33,753 nt of DNA from Burkholderiales bacterium (GTDB taxonomy: Bacteria > Pseudomonadota > Gammaproteobacteria > Burkholderiales > Burkholderiaceae_E), in the NCBI GenBank assembly GCA_026399835.1, contig JAPLQE010000075.1:1-33753 (forward strand), given 5' to 3'. The notes under the pieces were generated by a model. It saw only the letters and a list, made by a program, of their open reading frames with translations. It had not been told where the DNA came from and did no database searches. Positions 1-8,592 of this stretch are shown here, in pieces. How positions within the stretch are numbered: position 1 is the first letter of the stretch; the number at the start of each line of letters is the position of its first letter. Made by a program: the position numbers and the translations under genes.

Positions 1-93
1 CCCATCGGCGCGGGCCGACACCGCCAGTTCGCTGTCGTCGAACAACGCCGCAGTCTGGCCGGCACTTTCTCGTTCAAGGGGCTCGGTGCTCAT
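1..93 (-). CDS. N-terminal fragment of an unidentified protein (runs off the left edge)
   Basis: An ATG at 93-91 on the minus strand opens a frame that stays open to the window edge, giving 31 residues that begin MSTEPLERESAG and are rich in acidic and small residues, with no membrane segment. This is too short to assign to a family. In Burkholderiales the gene next to the RsmI-like methyltransferase is often an S49 (SppA-like) peptidase, so that is a possibility from context only. A GATAAT hexamer at 105-100 lies exactly where a -10 element would place the first transcribed base on the A of the ATG, which supports this start. There is also a weak AGGGA just upstream. Confidence 0.4.
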   Translation of the reverse strand, partial: MSTEPLERESAGQTAALFDDSELAVSARADG

Positions 94-99
94 GCGCCG

Positions 100-105
100 A
101 TTATC
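100..105 (-). promoter_or_regulatory. Candidate -10 element of the leftmost gene
   Basis: The minus-strand hexamer GATAAT differs from TATAAT at one base. Its position predicts transcription starting at base 93, the first base of the ATG, so the mRNA would be leaderless. A GTGAAG about 18 bp further upstream is a poor -35. The assignment rests on spacing and sequence only. Confidence 0.35.
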
Positions 106-181
106 CCTTCAACGAGCCGATTGCTTCACACGTTCTGAGTGCCGGCGCCGCGCGCGGCCGTGACCCGTCCTCCGGCCGGAC

Positions 182-916
182 TCAGCGGGCCAGCAGCAGG
201 AACACGGTCGGCAGCTTCTCGAGGACCGGGGGGGCGCGCCGCCAGTCGGCGACACGCAGGGTCTTCAGCCGCTGGCGGGTGCCGGTCAGGTCGGCCGCGA
301 CGCACAGCCACGTGGCCGGCGCCAGGGCGGCGAGCAGCGCGTCGAACATCGCCTGGTTGCGGTACGGGGTCTCGATGAAGAGCACGGTCTCGTCGTCGCG
401 CCGCGATCGCTGCTCGAGCTCGCGCAGGCGGGCGCGGCGCTCGTCCGGTCCGGTCGGCAGGTAGCCGGCGAACGCGAAGCGCTGCCCGTTCAGTCCCGAG
501 CCCATCAGGGCGAGCAGCAGGGCGCTGGGCCCCACGATCGGCACGACCGGCACCCCCGCGAGATGGGCGGCAAGCACGAGGCGTGCGCCCGGATCGGCCA
601 CGCCCGGGCAGCCCGCCTCCGACATCAGCGCGGCCGAGCGGCCCGCCAGCAGCGGCGCGAGCATCGGCGCGATCGCGTCGTCCCGGGTGTGCTCGCTCAG
701 CTCGACGATCTCGATTGCCTGGATCGGCCGTTCGAGCGGGAAGCGCTTGAGCACGGCCCGCGCGGTCTTCGCGCTCTCGGCCACCACGTAGTCGAGCCGG
801 GCGACCAGTGCGATCGCCGCCGGCGCCAGGTCGTCCTGGGGGCCGCGATCCGCGGTGATCGGGGTCGGGACGCAGTACAGCGTGCCGGGCCCGCCGGCGG
901 CGGGCGCGCCACTCAC
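182..916 (-). CDS. SAM-dependent methyltransferase, RsmI/tetrapyrrole methylase family
   Basis: This 244-residue protein belongs to the class III SAM methyltransferases (tetrapyrrole methylase fold). RsmI, the best known relative, 2'-O-methylates C1402 of 16S rRNA. The visible family signature is the N-terminal strand LYCVPTPI, then VVAESAKTARAVLKRF where RsmI has its AEDTR segment, then LMSEAGCPGVADPG (RsmI: VSDAGTPLINDPG) and VVPIVGPSA. It is shorter than E. coli RsmI (286 residues) and lacks the usual AEDTR motif, so it is probably the short paralogue seen in many beta- and gammaproteobacteria, whose target may differ. The GTG start at 916 overlaps the maf stop by four bases (GTGA), which indicates translational coupling; the frame extends further upstream but reads across maf. 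Confidence 0.85.
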   Translation of the reverse strand: MSGAPAAGGPGTLYCVPTPITADRGPQDDLAPAAIALVARLDYVVAESAKTARAVLKRFPLERPIQAIEIVELSEHTRDDAIAPMLAPLLAGRSAALMSEAGCPGVADPGARLVLAAHLAGVPVVPIVGPSALLLALMGSGLNGQRFAFAGYLPTGPDERRARLRELEQRSRRDDETVLFIETPYRNQAMFDALLAALAPATWLCVAADLTGTRQRLKTLRVADWRRAPPVLEKLPTVFLLLAR

Positions 917-1497
917 GGCAGGCGCAGTCCTGCGGTGCGCAGCATGGCCGCGAGGCGGATGAGCGGCAGGCCGACCAGCGCACTCGGGTCCGGTCCCTCC
1001 TGCGCCTCGAGCAGCGCCGCGCCCAGCCCCTCGGACTTCGCGGCGCCGGCGCAGTCGTACGGTGTCTCGGCCCACAAGTAGCGCTCGATCTCGTCGTCGG
1101 CGAGCGTCCTGAAGCGCACGCGCGTGTCGACGCAGTCGAGCATCGGCTCACCGTCCGGGCGCCACAGGCAGAGCCCCGTGTGGAAGACCAGGGTGCGGCC
1201 CGAGGCGGCCCGCAGCTGCGCGACCGCGCGTTCGTGGGTGCCGGGCTTGCCGATGATGCCGATGCCGTCGAGGGTGGCGGTCTGGTCGGAGCCGATCACC
1301 AGCGCGTCGGGCCGCCGAGCCGCCACCGCCCGGGCCTTCTCGAGCGACAGCCTGCGCGCGACCTGTTCCGGCGACTCGCCGGGCCGGGCGGCCTCGTCGA
1401 CGCCGGGCGACAGCACCTCGAACTGCACGCGCAGCCGCTGCAGGAGCTCGCGCCGGTAGGCGGAGGTGGAGGCGAGGACGAGGGGAGGGTTGGACAT
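913..1497 (-). CDS. yceF: Maf family nucleoside triphosphate pyrophosphatase (YceF type)
   Basis: This 194-residue Maf protein hydrolyses non-canonical or modified nucleoside triphosphates; E. coli YceF prefers m7GTP. Visible signatures are LASTSAYRRELL at the N-terminus (residues 8-19), the catalytic-region VIGSDQTATLDG, GKPGTHERA, and the C-terminal CAGAAKSEGLGAALLE and DPSALVGLPL blocks. The GSDQ and CAG-KSEG forms match the YceF branch rather than the YhdE/dTTPase branch. It is divergent from yceD across an 83-bp gap, and the yceF, yceD, rpmF, plsX neighbourhood is the same as in E. coli, which strengthens the call. Confidence 0.92.
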   Translation of the reverse strand: MSNPPLVLASTSAYRRELLQRLRVQFEVLSPGVDEAARPGESPEQVARRLSLEKARAVAARRPDALVIGSDQTATLDGIGIIGKPGTHERAVAQLRAASGRTLVFHTGLCLWRPDGEPMLDCVDTRVRFRTLADDEIERYLWAETPYDCAGAAKSEGLGAALLEAQEGPDPSALVGLPLIRLAAMLRTAGLRLP

Positions 1498-1520
1498 GAG
1501 GCGGATCTGCTCGGGCGGCG

Positions 1521-1531
1521 CGTATCATACG
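1521..1531. promoter_or_regulatory. Symmetrical -10-like element in the yceF/yceD divergent gap
   Basis: CGTATCATACG is a perfect 5-bp inverted repeat around one base. It reads TATCAT on the plus strand and TATGAT on the minus strand, so one site could serve as -10 for both genes. I find no convincing -35 on either side. The assignment is tentative. Confidence 0.3.
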
Positions 1532-1580
1532 ACGCCTCCCGGGCGCGCTGCATGCGAGACGCGCCCTGCCGGATGCCACG

Positions 1581-2192
1581 ATGACCGTTCCCACGATCGA
1601 CACCCACGAATTCACCCGCCGCGGCGATGTCGCCGAGGGCAGGGTGCCGCTCGCCGAACTCGAGCGGCTCGGCTCCCTGCTGGTCGCCGACGACGGCGAG
1701 CTCGTCTGGCGGCTCGCCGGCGACAGCGAACTCGGCGCCGACGGCAGTCGGCGTGCCCACCTGCATCTGGCGCTGTCTGCGACCCTTGCGATGCGCTGCG
1801 TGCGTTGCCTCGAGCGCATCGACATTCCTCTGGACGTCGAGCGCGACTACCGCCTGGTCGCCACCGAAGCCCAGGCCGAGCAGGAGGATGTCGACGAGGA
1901 CGAGGTCGACCTGCTGGTGGGTGCGCGCCGCTTCGATCTGGCCGGACTGGTCGAGGACGAGGCCATCATGGCCCTGCCGCCGGCGCCCCGGCACGACGGC
2001 TGCAGTGCCCCGGCGGCCGCGGCGGTCGATGTCGACTCCGTGCAGTCCGAAGCGGCGGCGCCCTCGCCGCGCAACCCGTTCGCGGCGCTCGGCGCCCTGC
2101 GTGACGGAGCCGAGCAGCGCGGAGGCGACGCGTCGGCCGACCCCTCGGACGAGCCGGCGCCTGCGGACCCGGCTGCGCCCCGGCGAGGCTGA
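1581..2192 (+). CDS. yceD: YceD family protein (DUF177), linked to 23S rRNA/ribosome synthesis
   Basis: This 203-residue protein matches the DUF177/YceD family, which is nearly always encoded just before rpmF and has been linked to 23S rRNA accumulation in bacteria and plastids. The paired cysteines in MRCVRCLERIDIPL (about residues 72-85) and the acidic EQEDVDEDEVDLLVGARRFDLAGLVEDEAIMALP block are typical, as is the HDGC motif following ALPPAPR. The C-terminal tail after about residue 155 is low-complexity Ala/Pro/Asp. The ATG at 1581 lacks a strong Shine-Dalgarno sequence. It is followed by rpmF after 112 bp, and a separate promoter lies in that gap. Confidence 0.88.
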   Translation: MTVPTIDTHEFTRRGDVAEGRVPLAELERLGSLLVADDGELVWRLAGDSELGADGSRRAHLHLALSATLAMRCVRCLERIDIPLDVERDYRLVATEAQAEQEDVDEDEVDLLVGARRFDLAGLVEDEAIMALPPAPRHDGCSAPAAAAVDVDSVQSEAAAPSPRNPFAALGALRDGAEQRGGDASADPSDEPAPADPAAPRRG

Positions 2193-2241
2193 GCCGGACA
2201 GGCCCACGGGGCCCTGTCCGGGCGCAGTTGCGACGAAGGAG

Positions 2242-2271
2242 TGGCAAGACGTCGCAAAGGTTTGATATGAT
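2242..2271 (+). promoter_or_regulatory. Promoter for rpmF (extended -10)
   Basis: TGATATGAT at 2263-2271 is an extended -10 (TGn followed by TATGAT). A weak TGGCAA lies 18 bp upstream at 2242-2247. The site sits in a short AT-richer patch and would start transcription near 2278, about 27 bases before the rpmF ATG. This suits a ribosomal protein gene that drives the downstream lipid operon. Confidence 0.5.
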
Positions 2272-2304
2272 TGCAGATTGACCTTTTTGGAAGGAGGCCC
2301 TGTC

Positions 2305-2487
2305 ATGGCCGTCCAGCAGAACAAGAAATCGCCGTCCAAGCGCGGCATGCACCGCTCGCACGACTTCCTGACGGCGCCCGCCACTGCGGTCGAGCCGCAG
2401 ACGGGTGAAGTGCACCTGCGCCACCACATCAGCCCGAACGGTTTCTATCGCGGTCGCAAGGTCGTCAAGACCAAGGCCGACGAGTAA
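2305..2487 (+). CDS. rpmF: 50S ribosomal protein bL32
   Basis: This 60-residue protein is bL32, a small component of the large ribosomal subunit. [20 protein letters not shown] and the C-terminal [15 protein letters not shown] are diagnostic. It has no cysteines, so it is the zinc-independent form. The start is fixed by a near-perfect Shine-Dalgarno sequence, AAGGAGG at 2291-2297, eight bases before the ATG; the frame also stays open a few codons upstream, but that would bury the ribosome-binding site. It is followed after 147 bp by plsX, the conserved rpmF-plsX pairing that links ribosome and phospholipid synthesis. Confidence 0.98.
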   Translation: MAVQQNKKSPSKRGMHRSHDFLTAPATAVEPQTGEVHLRHHISPNGFYRGRKVVKTKADE

Positions 2488-2634
2488 TCCACAGAGTCAC
2501 GCGCAGCCGCGGGCCTCGAGCCCGGGGCGCCAGCCGGGGACGCGTGCCTCCGGCCCCGCTGCCGGCGACGGTGGGGGGCGGGACAGCAGTCTGCCGCGGC
2601 GACGCACCGGGTGGCCAGCCGGGCTGCCGACACA

Positions 2635-3651
2635 ATGAGCGTCCGGATCGCGATCGATTGCATGGGAGGTGACCACGGTCTGTCCGTCACCATCCCTGCC
2701 GCCTTGGCGTTCGTCGACCACGAGTCCGATGCCGAGGTGATCCTCGTCGGACGCCAGGAAGACGTGGCGGCGGCCCTGCAGAAATCCGGCCGCACGGTCG
2801 GTGGGCGCATCAGCGTGAAGCACGCGTCCGACGTCGTCGCCATGGACGACCCGGTGTCGACCGCGCTCCGGCGCAAGCGCGACTCGTCGATGCGCGTCGC
2901 TATCGAGCTCGTCCGCGACGGCCACGCCGATGCCTGCGTGAGCGCCGGAAACACCGGCGCGCTGATGGCGCTGTCGCGCTTCGTGCTGAGCATGGTCGAA
3001 GGCATCGAGCGGCCTGCGATCGCCGCGCCCATGCCGACCGCCACCGGGGGCCAGACGATGATGCTGGACCTCGGCGCGAACGTCGACTGCGAGGCGGAGC
3101 ACCTGCTGCAGTTCGCGGTGATGGGCGCCGCGCTCGTCTCGGCGCTCGACGGCAAGGAGCGCCCGTCGGTGGGGCTGCTCAACGTCGGCGAGGAGGCCAT
3201 CAAGGGTAACGAAGTCGTCAAGCAGGCCGCCGAACTGCTGCGCGCCAGCGGTCTGAATTTCCACGGCAACGTCGAGGGCGACGACATCTACCGCGGCACG
3301 GTCGACGTGATCGTCTGCGACGGCTTCGTCGGGAACGTCGCGCTCAAGACGTCAGAGGGCCTCGCGCAGATGCTCGCCGGCTTCATCCGCGAGGAGTTCA
3401 CGCGCGGACTGCTGGCGAAGGCGGTGGCGGTGGTCGCCTATCCGGTGCTCGCCCGCTTCAAGAAGCGCGTCGACCATCGCCGCTACAACGGTGCCAGCCT
3501 GGTCGGCCTGCGCGGCATCGTGATCAAGAGCCACGGCTCGACCGACGCCTACGGATTCGAACAGGCCGTCAAGCGCGGGTATGATGCGGCCCGCAACGGC
3601 CTGCTGCGCCGGATCACCGACGCGATCCCGAAGATCCACCAGCCCCAATGA
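2635..3651 (+). CDS. plsX: Phosphate acyltransferase PlsX
   Basis: This 338-residue enzyme converts acyl-ACP and phosphate into acyl-phosphate, the donor for PlsY in phosphatidic acid synthesis. Family marks are [11 protein letters not shown] at the N-terminus, [59 protein letters not shown] and the C-terminal [22 protein letters not shown]. The ATG at 2635 gives the usual N-terminus; an in-frame start eight codons upstream is possible but not conserved. There is no clear Shine-Dalgarno sequence. The stop overlaps the fabH start by four bases (ATGA), so the two are probably translated together. Confidence 0.97.
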   Translation: MSVRIAIDCMGGDHGLSVTIPAALAFVDHESDAEVILVGRQEDVAAALQKSGRTVGGRISVKHASDVVAMDDPVSTALRRKRDSSMRVAIELVRDGHADACVSAGNTGALMALSRFVLSMVEGIERPAIAAPMPTATGGQTMMLDLGANVDCEAEHLLQFAVMGAALVSALDGKERPSVGLLNVGEEAIKGNEVVKQAAELLRASGLNFHGNVEGDDIYRGTVDVIVCDGFVGNVALKTSEGLAQMLAGFIREEFTRGLLAKAVAVVAYPVLARFKKRVDHRRYNGASLVGLRGIVIKSHGSTDAYGFEQAVKRGYDAARNGLLRRITDAIPKIHQPQ

Positions 3652-4637
3652 CGAGTTCCCCTCGCGTGTATTCCCGCATCGTCGGCACAGGCAGCGCATT
3701 GCCCGAGCGGCTCGTGGACAACGCGACGCTGGCCGCAGAGCTTGGCGCGCGGGGCGTCGAGACCTCCGATGACTGGATCGTCGCGCGCACCGGGATCCGT
3801 CAGCGCTACATCGCCTCGCCCGAGGAGAGCAGTTCCGTCCTCGGCACGCGCGCCGCGCGCATGGCCATCGAGACGGCGGGACTCGCCCCGGGCGACATCG
3901 ACCTGATCATCGTCGCGACGTCCACGCCCGACTTCGTGTTCCCGAGCACCGCCTGCCTGGTTCAGCGCGCCCTCGGCATCGTCGGCGGCGCGGCCTTCGA
4001 CGTGCAGGCGGTCTGCTCCGGCTTCGTGTACGGCCTGACCGTCGCCGATGCGATGATCCGGACCGGCAGCGCGCGCCACGCGCTGGTGATCGGTGCCGAG
4101 ACCTTTTCGCGCATCCTCGACTGGAACGATCGGGGCACCTGCGTGCTGTTCGGCGACGGTGCCGGCGCGGTGGTCCTGTCGGCATCGGATCGCCCGGGCA
4201 TCCTCGCCGCGAAGCTGCACGCCGACGGCCGCCACGAGGCGATCCTGCGCACCGCGGGCAACGTCTCGCACGGCAGCATCACCGGCCATCCGTTCCTCAC
4301 GATGGACGGGCAGGCGGTGTTCAAGCTCGCGGTCGGCGTGCTCGACGAGGTGGCGCGCGAGACGGTCGCGGCCGCCGGCCTCACTGTCGCCGACATCGAC
4401 TGGCTGGTCCCGCACCAGGCGAACGTCAGGATCCTGCAGGCCACCGGACGCAGGCTCGGACTGCCCGCCGAGAAGGTCATCGTCACCGTCGACCGGCACG
4501 CCAACACCTCGGCCGCGTCGGTGCCGCTCGCACTCGACGTGGCGATGCGCGACGGCCGGATCCGCGAGGGGCATCGCGTGATGCTGCAGGGCGTGGGCGG
4601 CGGCTTCACCTGGGGCGCGGTGCTCGTCCAGATCTGA
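3648..4637 (+). CDS. fabH: Beta-ketoacyl-ACP synthase III FabH
   Basis: This 329-residue enzyme starts fatty acid synthesis by condensing acetyl-CoA with malonyl-ACP. The Cys-His-Asn triad is visible: Cys123 in AVCSGF, His256 in VPHQAN and Asn286 in HANTSAAS. Length and the [13 protein letters not shown] segment near residue 41 fit the FabH family throughout. The ATG lies within the plsX stop region (four-base overlap). It is followed after 27 bp by fabD. Confidence 0.97.
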   Translation: MTSSPRVYSRIVGTGSALPERLVDNATLAAELGARGVETSDDWIVARTGIRQRYIASPEESSSVLGTRAARMAIETAGLAPGDIDLIIVATSTPDFVFPSTACLVQRALGIVGGAAFDVQAVCSGFVYGLTVADAMIRTGSARHALVIGAETFSRILDWNDRGTCVLFGDGAGAVVLSASDRPGILAAKLHADGRHEAILRTAGNVSHGSITGHPFLTMDGQAVFKLAVGVLDEVARETVAAAGLTVADIDWLVPHQANVRILQATGRRLGLPAEKVIVTVDRHANTSAASVPLALDVAMRDGRIREGHRVMLQGVGGGFTWGAVLVQI

Positions 4638-4664
4638 CCGACCGAACCGACCCACCCACACACC

Positions 4665-5630
4665 ATGAAGCTCGCGTTCGTCTTTCCGGGGCAGGGCTCC
4701 CAGGCCATCGGGATGCTCGACTCCATCGCTGCCCGGCCCGAGGTCGCGGCGCTCGTCGCCGAGGCCGACGCCGCCCTCGGCGAGTCGCTGTCCGGTCTGA
4801 TCGCCGGCGGTCCCGCCGAAGCGCTCGCGCTCACGGTCAACACGCAGCCCGCGATGCTGCTCGCCGGGCTGGCCTGCTACCGGGCCTGGCGCGCGGCGGG
4901 GGGGCCCGATGCGGAGGCGGTCGCCGGGCACAGCCTGGGCGAGTACACCGCGCTCACCGCCGCCGGCAGCTTCGAGCCCGGGGCGGCGCTGCGCCTGGTG
5001 CGGCTTCGCGCGCAGGCGATGCAGGAGGCGGTCCCCGTCGGCAGCGGCGGCATGGCCGCGATCCTCGGTCTCGACGACGAGCAGGTCATCGCGGCGTGCC
5101 GCCAGGCCACGGCCTCGTTCGCCGGGCAGGCGCCCACCGTGCCCGGCGTGCCGGACATCGTCGAGCCGGCCAACTTCAACGCGCCGTCCCAGGTCGTGAT
5201 CGCCGGCAGCAAGGCTGCCGTCGAGCGCGCCTGCGAGGTGGCCAAGTCGCTCGGCGCCAAGCGCGCGATGCCGCTGCCGGTGTCGGCGCCGTTCCATTCG
5301 TCACTGCTGCGCCCCGCCGGCGAACGGCTCGCGATCGCACTGCGTGACACCGTGCCGGTCGCGCCGCGCATGCCGCTGGTCAACAACGTCGACGTCGCCG
5401 TCCAGACCGACCCGGCCGCGATCGTCGACGCGCTGGTCCGCCAATCGTATTCCCCGGTACGCTGGGTCGAGGTGGTGCGCCGCCTCGAGTCGATGGGGAT
5501 CACCCGGCTCGTCGAGTTCGGGCCCGGCAAGGTGCTGTCCGGCCTCGTCAAGCGGATCGCGCCGGGCCTGCAGGTGACCGCCGTCACCGACGCGGCCAGT
5601 CTCGAGGCCGCGCTCCAGGAGCTCGCATGA
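4665..5630 (+). CDS. fabD: Malonyl-CoA:ACP transacylase FabD
   Basis: This 321-residue enzyme transfers malonyl from CoA to the acyl carrier protein. The N-terminal FVFPGQGSQ, the nucleophile elbow GHSLGEY (Ser90) and the downstream PVSAPFHSSLL containing the catalytic His are all present. The C-terminus has the usual EFGPGKVLSGLVKRI. The ATG at 4665 gives the standard N-terminus. Its stop overlaps the fabG start by four bases, so coupling is likely. Confidence 0.97.
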   Translation: MKLAFVFPGQGSQAIGMLDSIAARPEVAALVAEADAALGESLSGLIAGGPAEALALTVNTQPAMLLAGLACYRAWRAAGGPDAEAVAGHSLGEYTALTAAGSFEPGAALRLVRLRAQAMQEAVPVGSGGMAAILGLDDEQVIAACRQATASFAGQAPTVPGVPDIVEPANFNAPSQVVIAGSKAAVERACEVAKSLGAKRAMPLPVSAPFHSSLLRPAGERLAIALRDTVPVAPRMPLVNNVDVAVQTDPAAIVDALVRQSYSPVRWVEVVRRLESMGITRLVEFGPGKVLSGLVKRIAPGLQVTAVTDAASLEAALQELA

Positions 5631-6397
5631 CCGCAGCCGCAGCTGCCCCCGCCTCGCCGCTCGCGGGCCGCATCGCGCTCGTGACCGGAGCCTCGCGCGG
5701 CATCGGCCGTGCCATCGCGCTCGAGCTCGGGCGGCTGGGCGCGACCGTGATCGGCACCTCCACCTCCGAGGCCGGCGCGCAGGGCGTCACCGAAGCGCTC
5801 GCCGCGGCCGGCGCCGCGGGCCGCGGTGCGGTGCTCGACGTCGGTGACGCCGCCGCAGCCGAGGCACTGATCGACGCGATCGGCAAGGCCGAGGGCCCGA
5901 TCGGGATCCTGGTGAACAACGCCGGCATCACGCGCGACAACCTCGCGATGCGGATGAAGGACGACGAGTGGTCGTCGGTGATCGACACCAACCTGTCGGC
6001 GGTCTTCCGTCTCTCGCGCGCCGTGATGCGGCCGATGATGAAGGCGCGCTGGGGCCGGATCGTCAACGTCACCTCGGTGGTCGGTGCCTCGGGCAACGCC
6101 GGCCAGGCCAACTATGCGGCCGCCAAGGCCGGGGTCGCGGGCATGACCCGGGCGCTTGCCCGCGAGCTGGGCTCGCGCGCCATCACCGTGAACTGCGTCG
6201 CACCGGGGTTCATCGACACCGACATGACGCGTGCGCTCGACGCGTCGCAGACCGCGGCGCTGCTCCAGCAGATCCCGCTCGGGCGGCTCGGCGACCCCGC
6301 CGACATCGCCGCCGCGGTGGGGTTTCTGTGCCTGCCTGCGGCCGGTTACGTCACCGGCAGCACGCTGCACGTCAACGGCGGGATGTACATGAGCTGA
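5627..6397 (+). CDS. fabG: 3-oxoacyl-ACP reductase FabG
   Basis: This 256-residue short-chain dehydrogenase performs the NADPH-dependent first reduction of the elongation cycle. The cofactor motif GASRGIG is at residues 21-27, NNAG at about 97-100, and the catalytic Ser150, Tyr163 and Lys167 are in place (YAAAK). The N-terminus carries about a dozen extra Ala/Pro residues before the first strand. It overlaps fabD by four bases and is followed by 153 bp containing an acpP promoter. Confidence 0.97.
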   Translation: MTAAAAAPASPLAGRIALVTGASRGIGRAIALELGRLGATVIGTSTSEAGAQGVTEALAAAGAAGRGAVLDVGDAAAAEALIDAIGKAEGPIGILVNNAGITRDNLAMRMKDDEWSSVIDTNLSAVFRLSRAVMRPMMKARWGRIVNVTSVVGASGNAGQANYAAAKAGVAGMTRALARELGSRAITVNCVAPGFIDTDMTRALDASQTAALLQQIPLGRLGDPADIAAAVGFLCLPAAGYVTGSTLHVNGGMYMS

Positions 6398-6470
6398 CCT
6401 CGCGCGGGGCGATGCCTGCCTCGCGACTTAATCCCCGGGGCCGAGCGCCGCCGGGGCCGTGGGTGCGGGA

Positions 6471-6479
6471 TGTTAGAAT
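6471..6479 (+). promoter_or_regulatory. Extended -10 promoter element for acpP
   Basis: TGTTAGAAT is a TGn extension plus TAGAAT in the 153-bp fabG-acpP gap, with no recognisable -35. It predicts transcription from about 6486 and a leader of about 65 bases that ends in the acpP ribosome-binding site. A separate strong promoter before acpP is common because the carrier protein is needed in excess over the enzymes. Confidence 0.5.
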
Positions 6480-6550
6480 CTCGCGCCGGTTTTGATGCCG
6501 GGATGCGGCCGTCGCCGCCCCGTGCCACATCTGGAAAGGACAGCAACACC

Positions 6551-6790
6551 ATGAGCGACATCGAAGCACGCGTGAAGAAAATCGTCGCCGAGCAGCTGGG
6601 CGTGAACGAAGCCGAGATCAAGATCGAGTCGTCGTTCGTCGACGACCTGGGCGCCGACTCCCTTGACACGGTCGAGCTGGTCATGGCCCTGGAAGACGAG
6701 TTCGAGACCGAGATCCCGGACGAGGAAGCCGAGAAGATCACCACCGTCCAGCAGGCCATCGATTACGTCAAGGCCCACCCCAAGGCCTGA
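6551..6790 (+). CDS. acpP: Acyl carrier protein
   Basis: This 79-residue acidic protein carries growing acyl chains on a 4'-phosphopantetheine arm attached to Ser37 in the DSLDTVE motif. Sequence and length match canonical AcpP almost residue for residue ([18 protein letters not shown]). The start is supported by GGAAAGGA at 6533-6540. The arm is added by AcpS, whose gene is about 10 kb downstream in this window. Confidence 0.99.
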   Translation: MSDIEARVKKIVAEQLGVNEAEIKIESSFVDDLGADSLDTVELVMALEDEFETEIPDEEAEKITTVQQAIDYVKAHPKA

Positions 6791-6827
6791 CGTCGACGCG
6801 CATGCAACCCGCGGGAGCGCCCTTCGA

Positions 6828-8063
6828 ATGAGCCGTCGCAGAGTCGTCGTCACCGGCCTCGGGCTGATCAGTCCCGTGGGCAACGACGTCGCCACGGGCT
6901 GGTCCCGCCTGGTTGCCGGCCAGGGGGGCATCGGGCCCATCACGAAGTTCGATGCCTCCGCCTTCACGTCCCGCATCGCGGGTGAGGTCCGCGGGTTCCA
7001 GGTCTCGGACTGGATGCCTGCCAAGGAGGCGCGTCACTTCGACACGTTCATCCACTACGGCATCGCGGCCTCGGCCCAGGCGGTGCGGGATGCCGGCCTC
7101 ACGGCCGACACGGTGGACCCTGAGCGCGTCGGCGTGATCGTGGGCTCGGGCATCGGCGGCCTGCCGATGATCGAGGAGAACCACACCGAGTACACGAACC
7201 GCGGTCCGCGCCGGATCTCGCCGTTCTTCGTGCCGGGCTCGATCGTGAACATGGTCTCCGGCCAGGTGTCGATCATGCATGGCTTCCAGGGGCCGAACTA
7301 CGCGGTCGTCTCGGCCTGCACCACCGGCCTTCATTCGATCGGCGACGCCGGTCGCCTGATCGAATACGGAGACGCCGACGTGATGGTCTGCGGCGGTGCC
7401 GAGGCGACGGTCTCGCCGCTCGGCATCGGCGGGTTCTGCGCGGCGCGGGCGATGTCCACCCGCAACGACGACCCTGCGACCGCCAGCCGGCCCTGGGACA
7501 AGGACCGCGACGGCTTCGTGCTGGGCGAGGGGGCCGGCGTGCTGGTGCTCGAGGAGTACGAACACGCGAAGCGGCGCGGCGCGCGCATCTACGGCGAGCT
7601 GAGCGGGTACGGCATGAGCGCGGATGCGCATCACATCACCGCACCGGACCGCAACGGCCCGAAGCGGGGGATGCATGCGGCACTGCGCAACGCCGGGCTC
7701 AATCCGGATCAGATCCAGTACGTGAACGCGCACGGCACGTCCACCCCGCTCGGCGACAAGAACGAGACCGAGGCGATCAAGCTCGCCTTCGGCGATCACG
7801 CCCACAAGCTGGTCGTCAATTCCACCAAGTCGATGACCGGGCACCTGCTCGGCGCGGCCGGCGGAATCGAGGCGGTCTTCACCGTGCTGGCCGTCCACCA
7901 TCAGGTCTCGCCGCCGACGATCAACATCTTCGAGCAGGATCCGGAGTGCGATCTCGACTACTGCGCCAACCAGGCGCGCGAGATGCGGATCGATGCGGCG
8001 ATCTCGAATTCCTTCGGCTTCGGCGGCACGAACGGCAGCCTGATCGTCAAGCGGCTGACTTGA
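6828..8063 (+). CDS. fabF: Beta-ketoacyl-ACP synthase II FabF
   Basis: This 411-residue condensing enzyme elongates acyl-ACPs. The thiolase-fold triad Cys164 (SACTTG), His302 (AHGTST) and His339 (TGHLLGAAGG) is present. The family marks GEGAGVLVLE and NSFGFGGTNGSL at the C-terminus are intact. The ATG at 6828 gives the usual MSRRRVVVTGLG start, although the frame stays open upstream through acpP. It lies 37 bp after acpP, the standard acpP-fabF pair. Confidence 0.97.
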   Translation: MSRRRVVVTGLGLISPVGNDVATGWSRLVAGQGGIGPITKFDASAFTSRIAGEVRGFQVSDWMPAKEARHFDTFIHYGIAASAQAVRDAGLTADTVDPERVGVIVGSGIGGLPMIEENHTEYTNRGPRRISPFFVPGSIVNMVSGQVSIMHGFQGPNYAVVSACTTGLHSIGDAGRLIEYGDADVMVCGGAEATVSPLGIGGFCAARAMSTRNDDPATASRPWDKDRDGFVLGEGAGVLVLEEYEHAKRRGARIYGELSGYGMSADAHHITAPDRNGPKRGMHAALRNAGLNPDQIQYVNAHGTSTPLGDKNETEAIKLAFGDHAHKLVVNSTKSMTGHLLGAAGGIEAVFTVLAVHHQVSPPTINIFEQDPECDLDYCANQAREMRIDAAISNSFGFGGTNGSLIVKRLT

Positions 8064-8076
8064 GCGGATCCGCGCG

Positions 8077-8592
8077 ATGGGCGTCGCCGTCGAGATCGAG
8101 GTGATGCCTTCGCGGGTGGTCGGCCGCTGGGCGGCGGCGGCCACGCTCGTCGGGGTGGTCGGCCTCCTGCTCGCCGCGATGCACCTGCTGGCGGGGCCGA
8201 CGCTTCTGGTCGATGCCCCGTTCGATCGGCGCGCGGCGATCGCCGCGGGCTGTGCGGCTCTGGTCGCATGGGGCGGACTGCTCGCGCTGCGCGACTTGCG
8301 AGGCGCCCTGCCGGTGCCGACCGGGCTCGCGCTGCGAGTCGGGGAGGACGGCGAGGCGGTGCTGCAGGGTCCGGCTCCGACGCCAGCTCGGCCGATGGCC
8401 CTTCGCGCGACATGCACGTTGCCGGGCTTGACGCTGCTGATCATGGCACCATATTTGCCGCAGCCGTCCGTCTGGGGACGGTTCGCGCGTCCCACCGTGC
8501 TGCTGCTGGGACGCGATGCCGTTCCGCAGGATGACTGGCGTCGGCTGCACGTGTGGCTGCGCTGGATCGAACGGGGCCGATCGGGCCCGTGA
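8077..8592 (+). CDS. Small membrane protein resembling YgfX
   Basis: This 171-residue protein has two adjacent hydrophobic helices (about residues 17-39 and 53-70), then a soluble tail ending with DDWRRLHVWLRWIERG. The layout of two helices followed by a beta-rich tail closed by a W-R-x-L-x-x-x-L pattern resembles the YgfX (CptA) family, so this is a family-level guess from topology and a short C-terminal match. It sits 13 bp after fabF and 11 bp before degP, the position where Burkholderiales usually carry a comparable gene before rpoE. Function unknown here. Confidence 0.6.
   Translation: MGVAVEIEVMPSRVVGRWAAAATLVGVVGLLLAAMHLLAGPTLLVDAPFDRRAAIAAGCAALVAWGGLLALRDLRGALPVPTGLALRVGEDGEAVLQGPAPTPARPMALRATCTLPGLTLLIMAPYLPQPSVWGRFARPTVLLLGRDAVPQDDWRRLHVWLRWIERGRSGP

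Noticed and set aside
3549-5297. A minus-strand open frame of 582 codons antisense to fabH and fabD
   Set aside because: It has the composition of a codon-phase shadow and lies wholly under two clear plus-strand enzymes with intact catalytic residues.
6433-6456. CCCCGG/CCGGGG hairpin after fabG, considered as a terminator
   Set aside because: The loop is 12 bases and no T tract follows; it may be only a product of high GC content.
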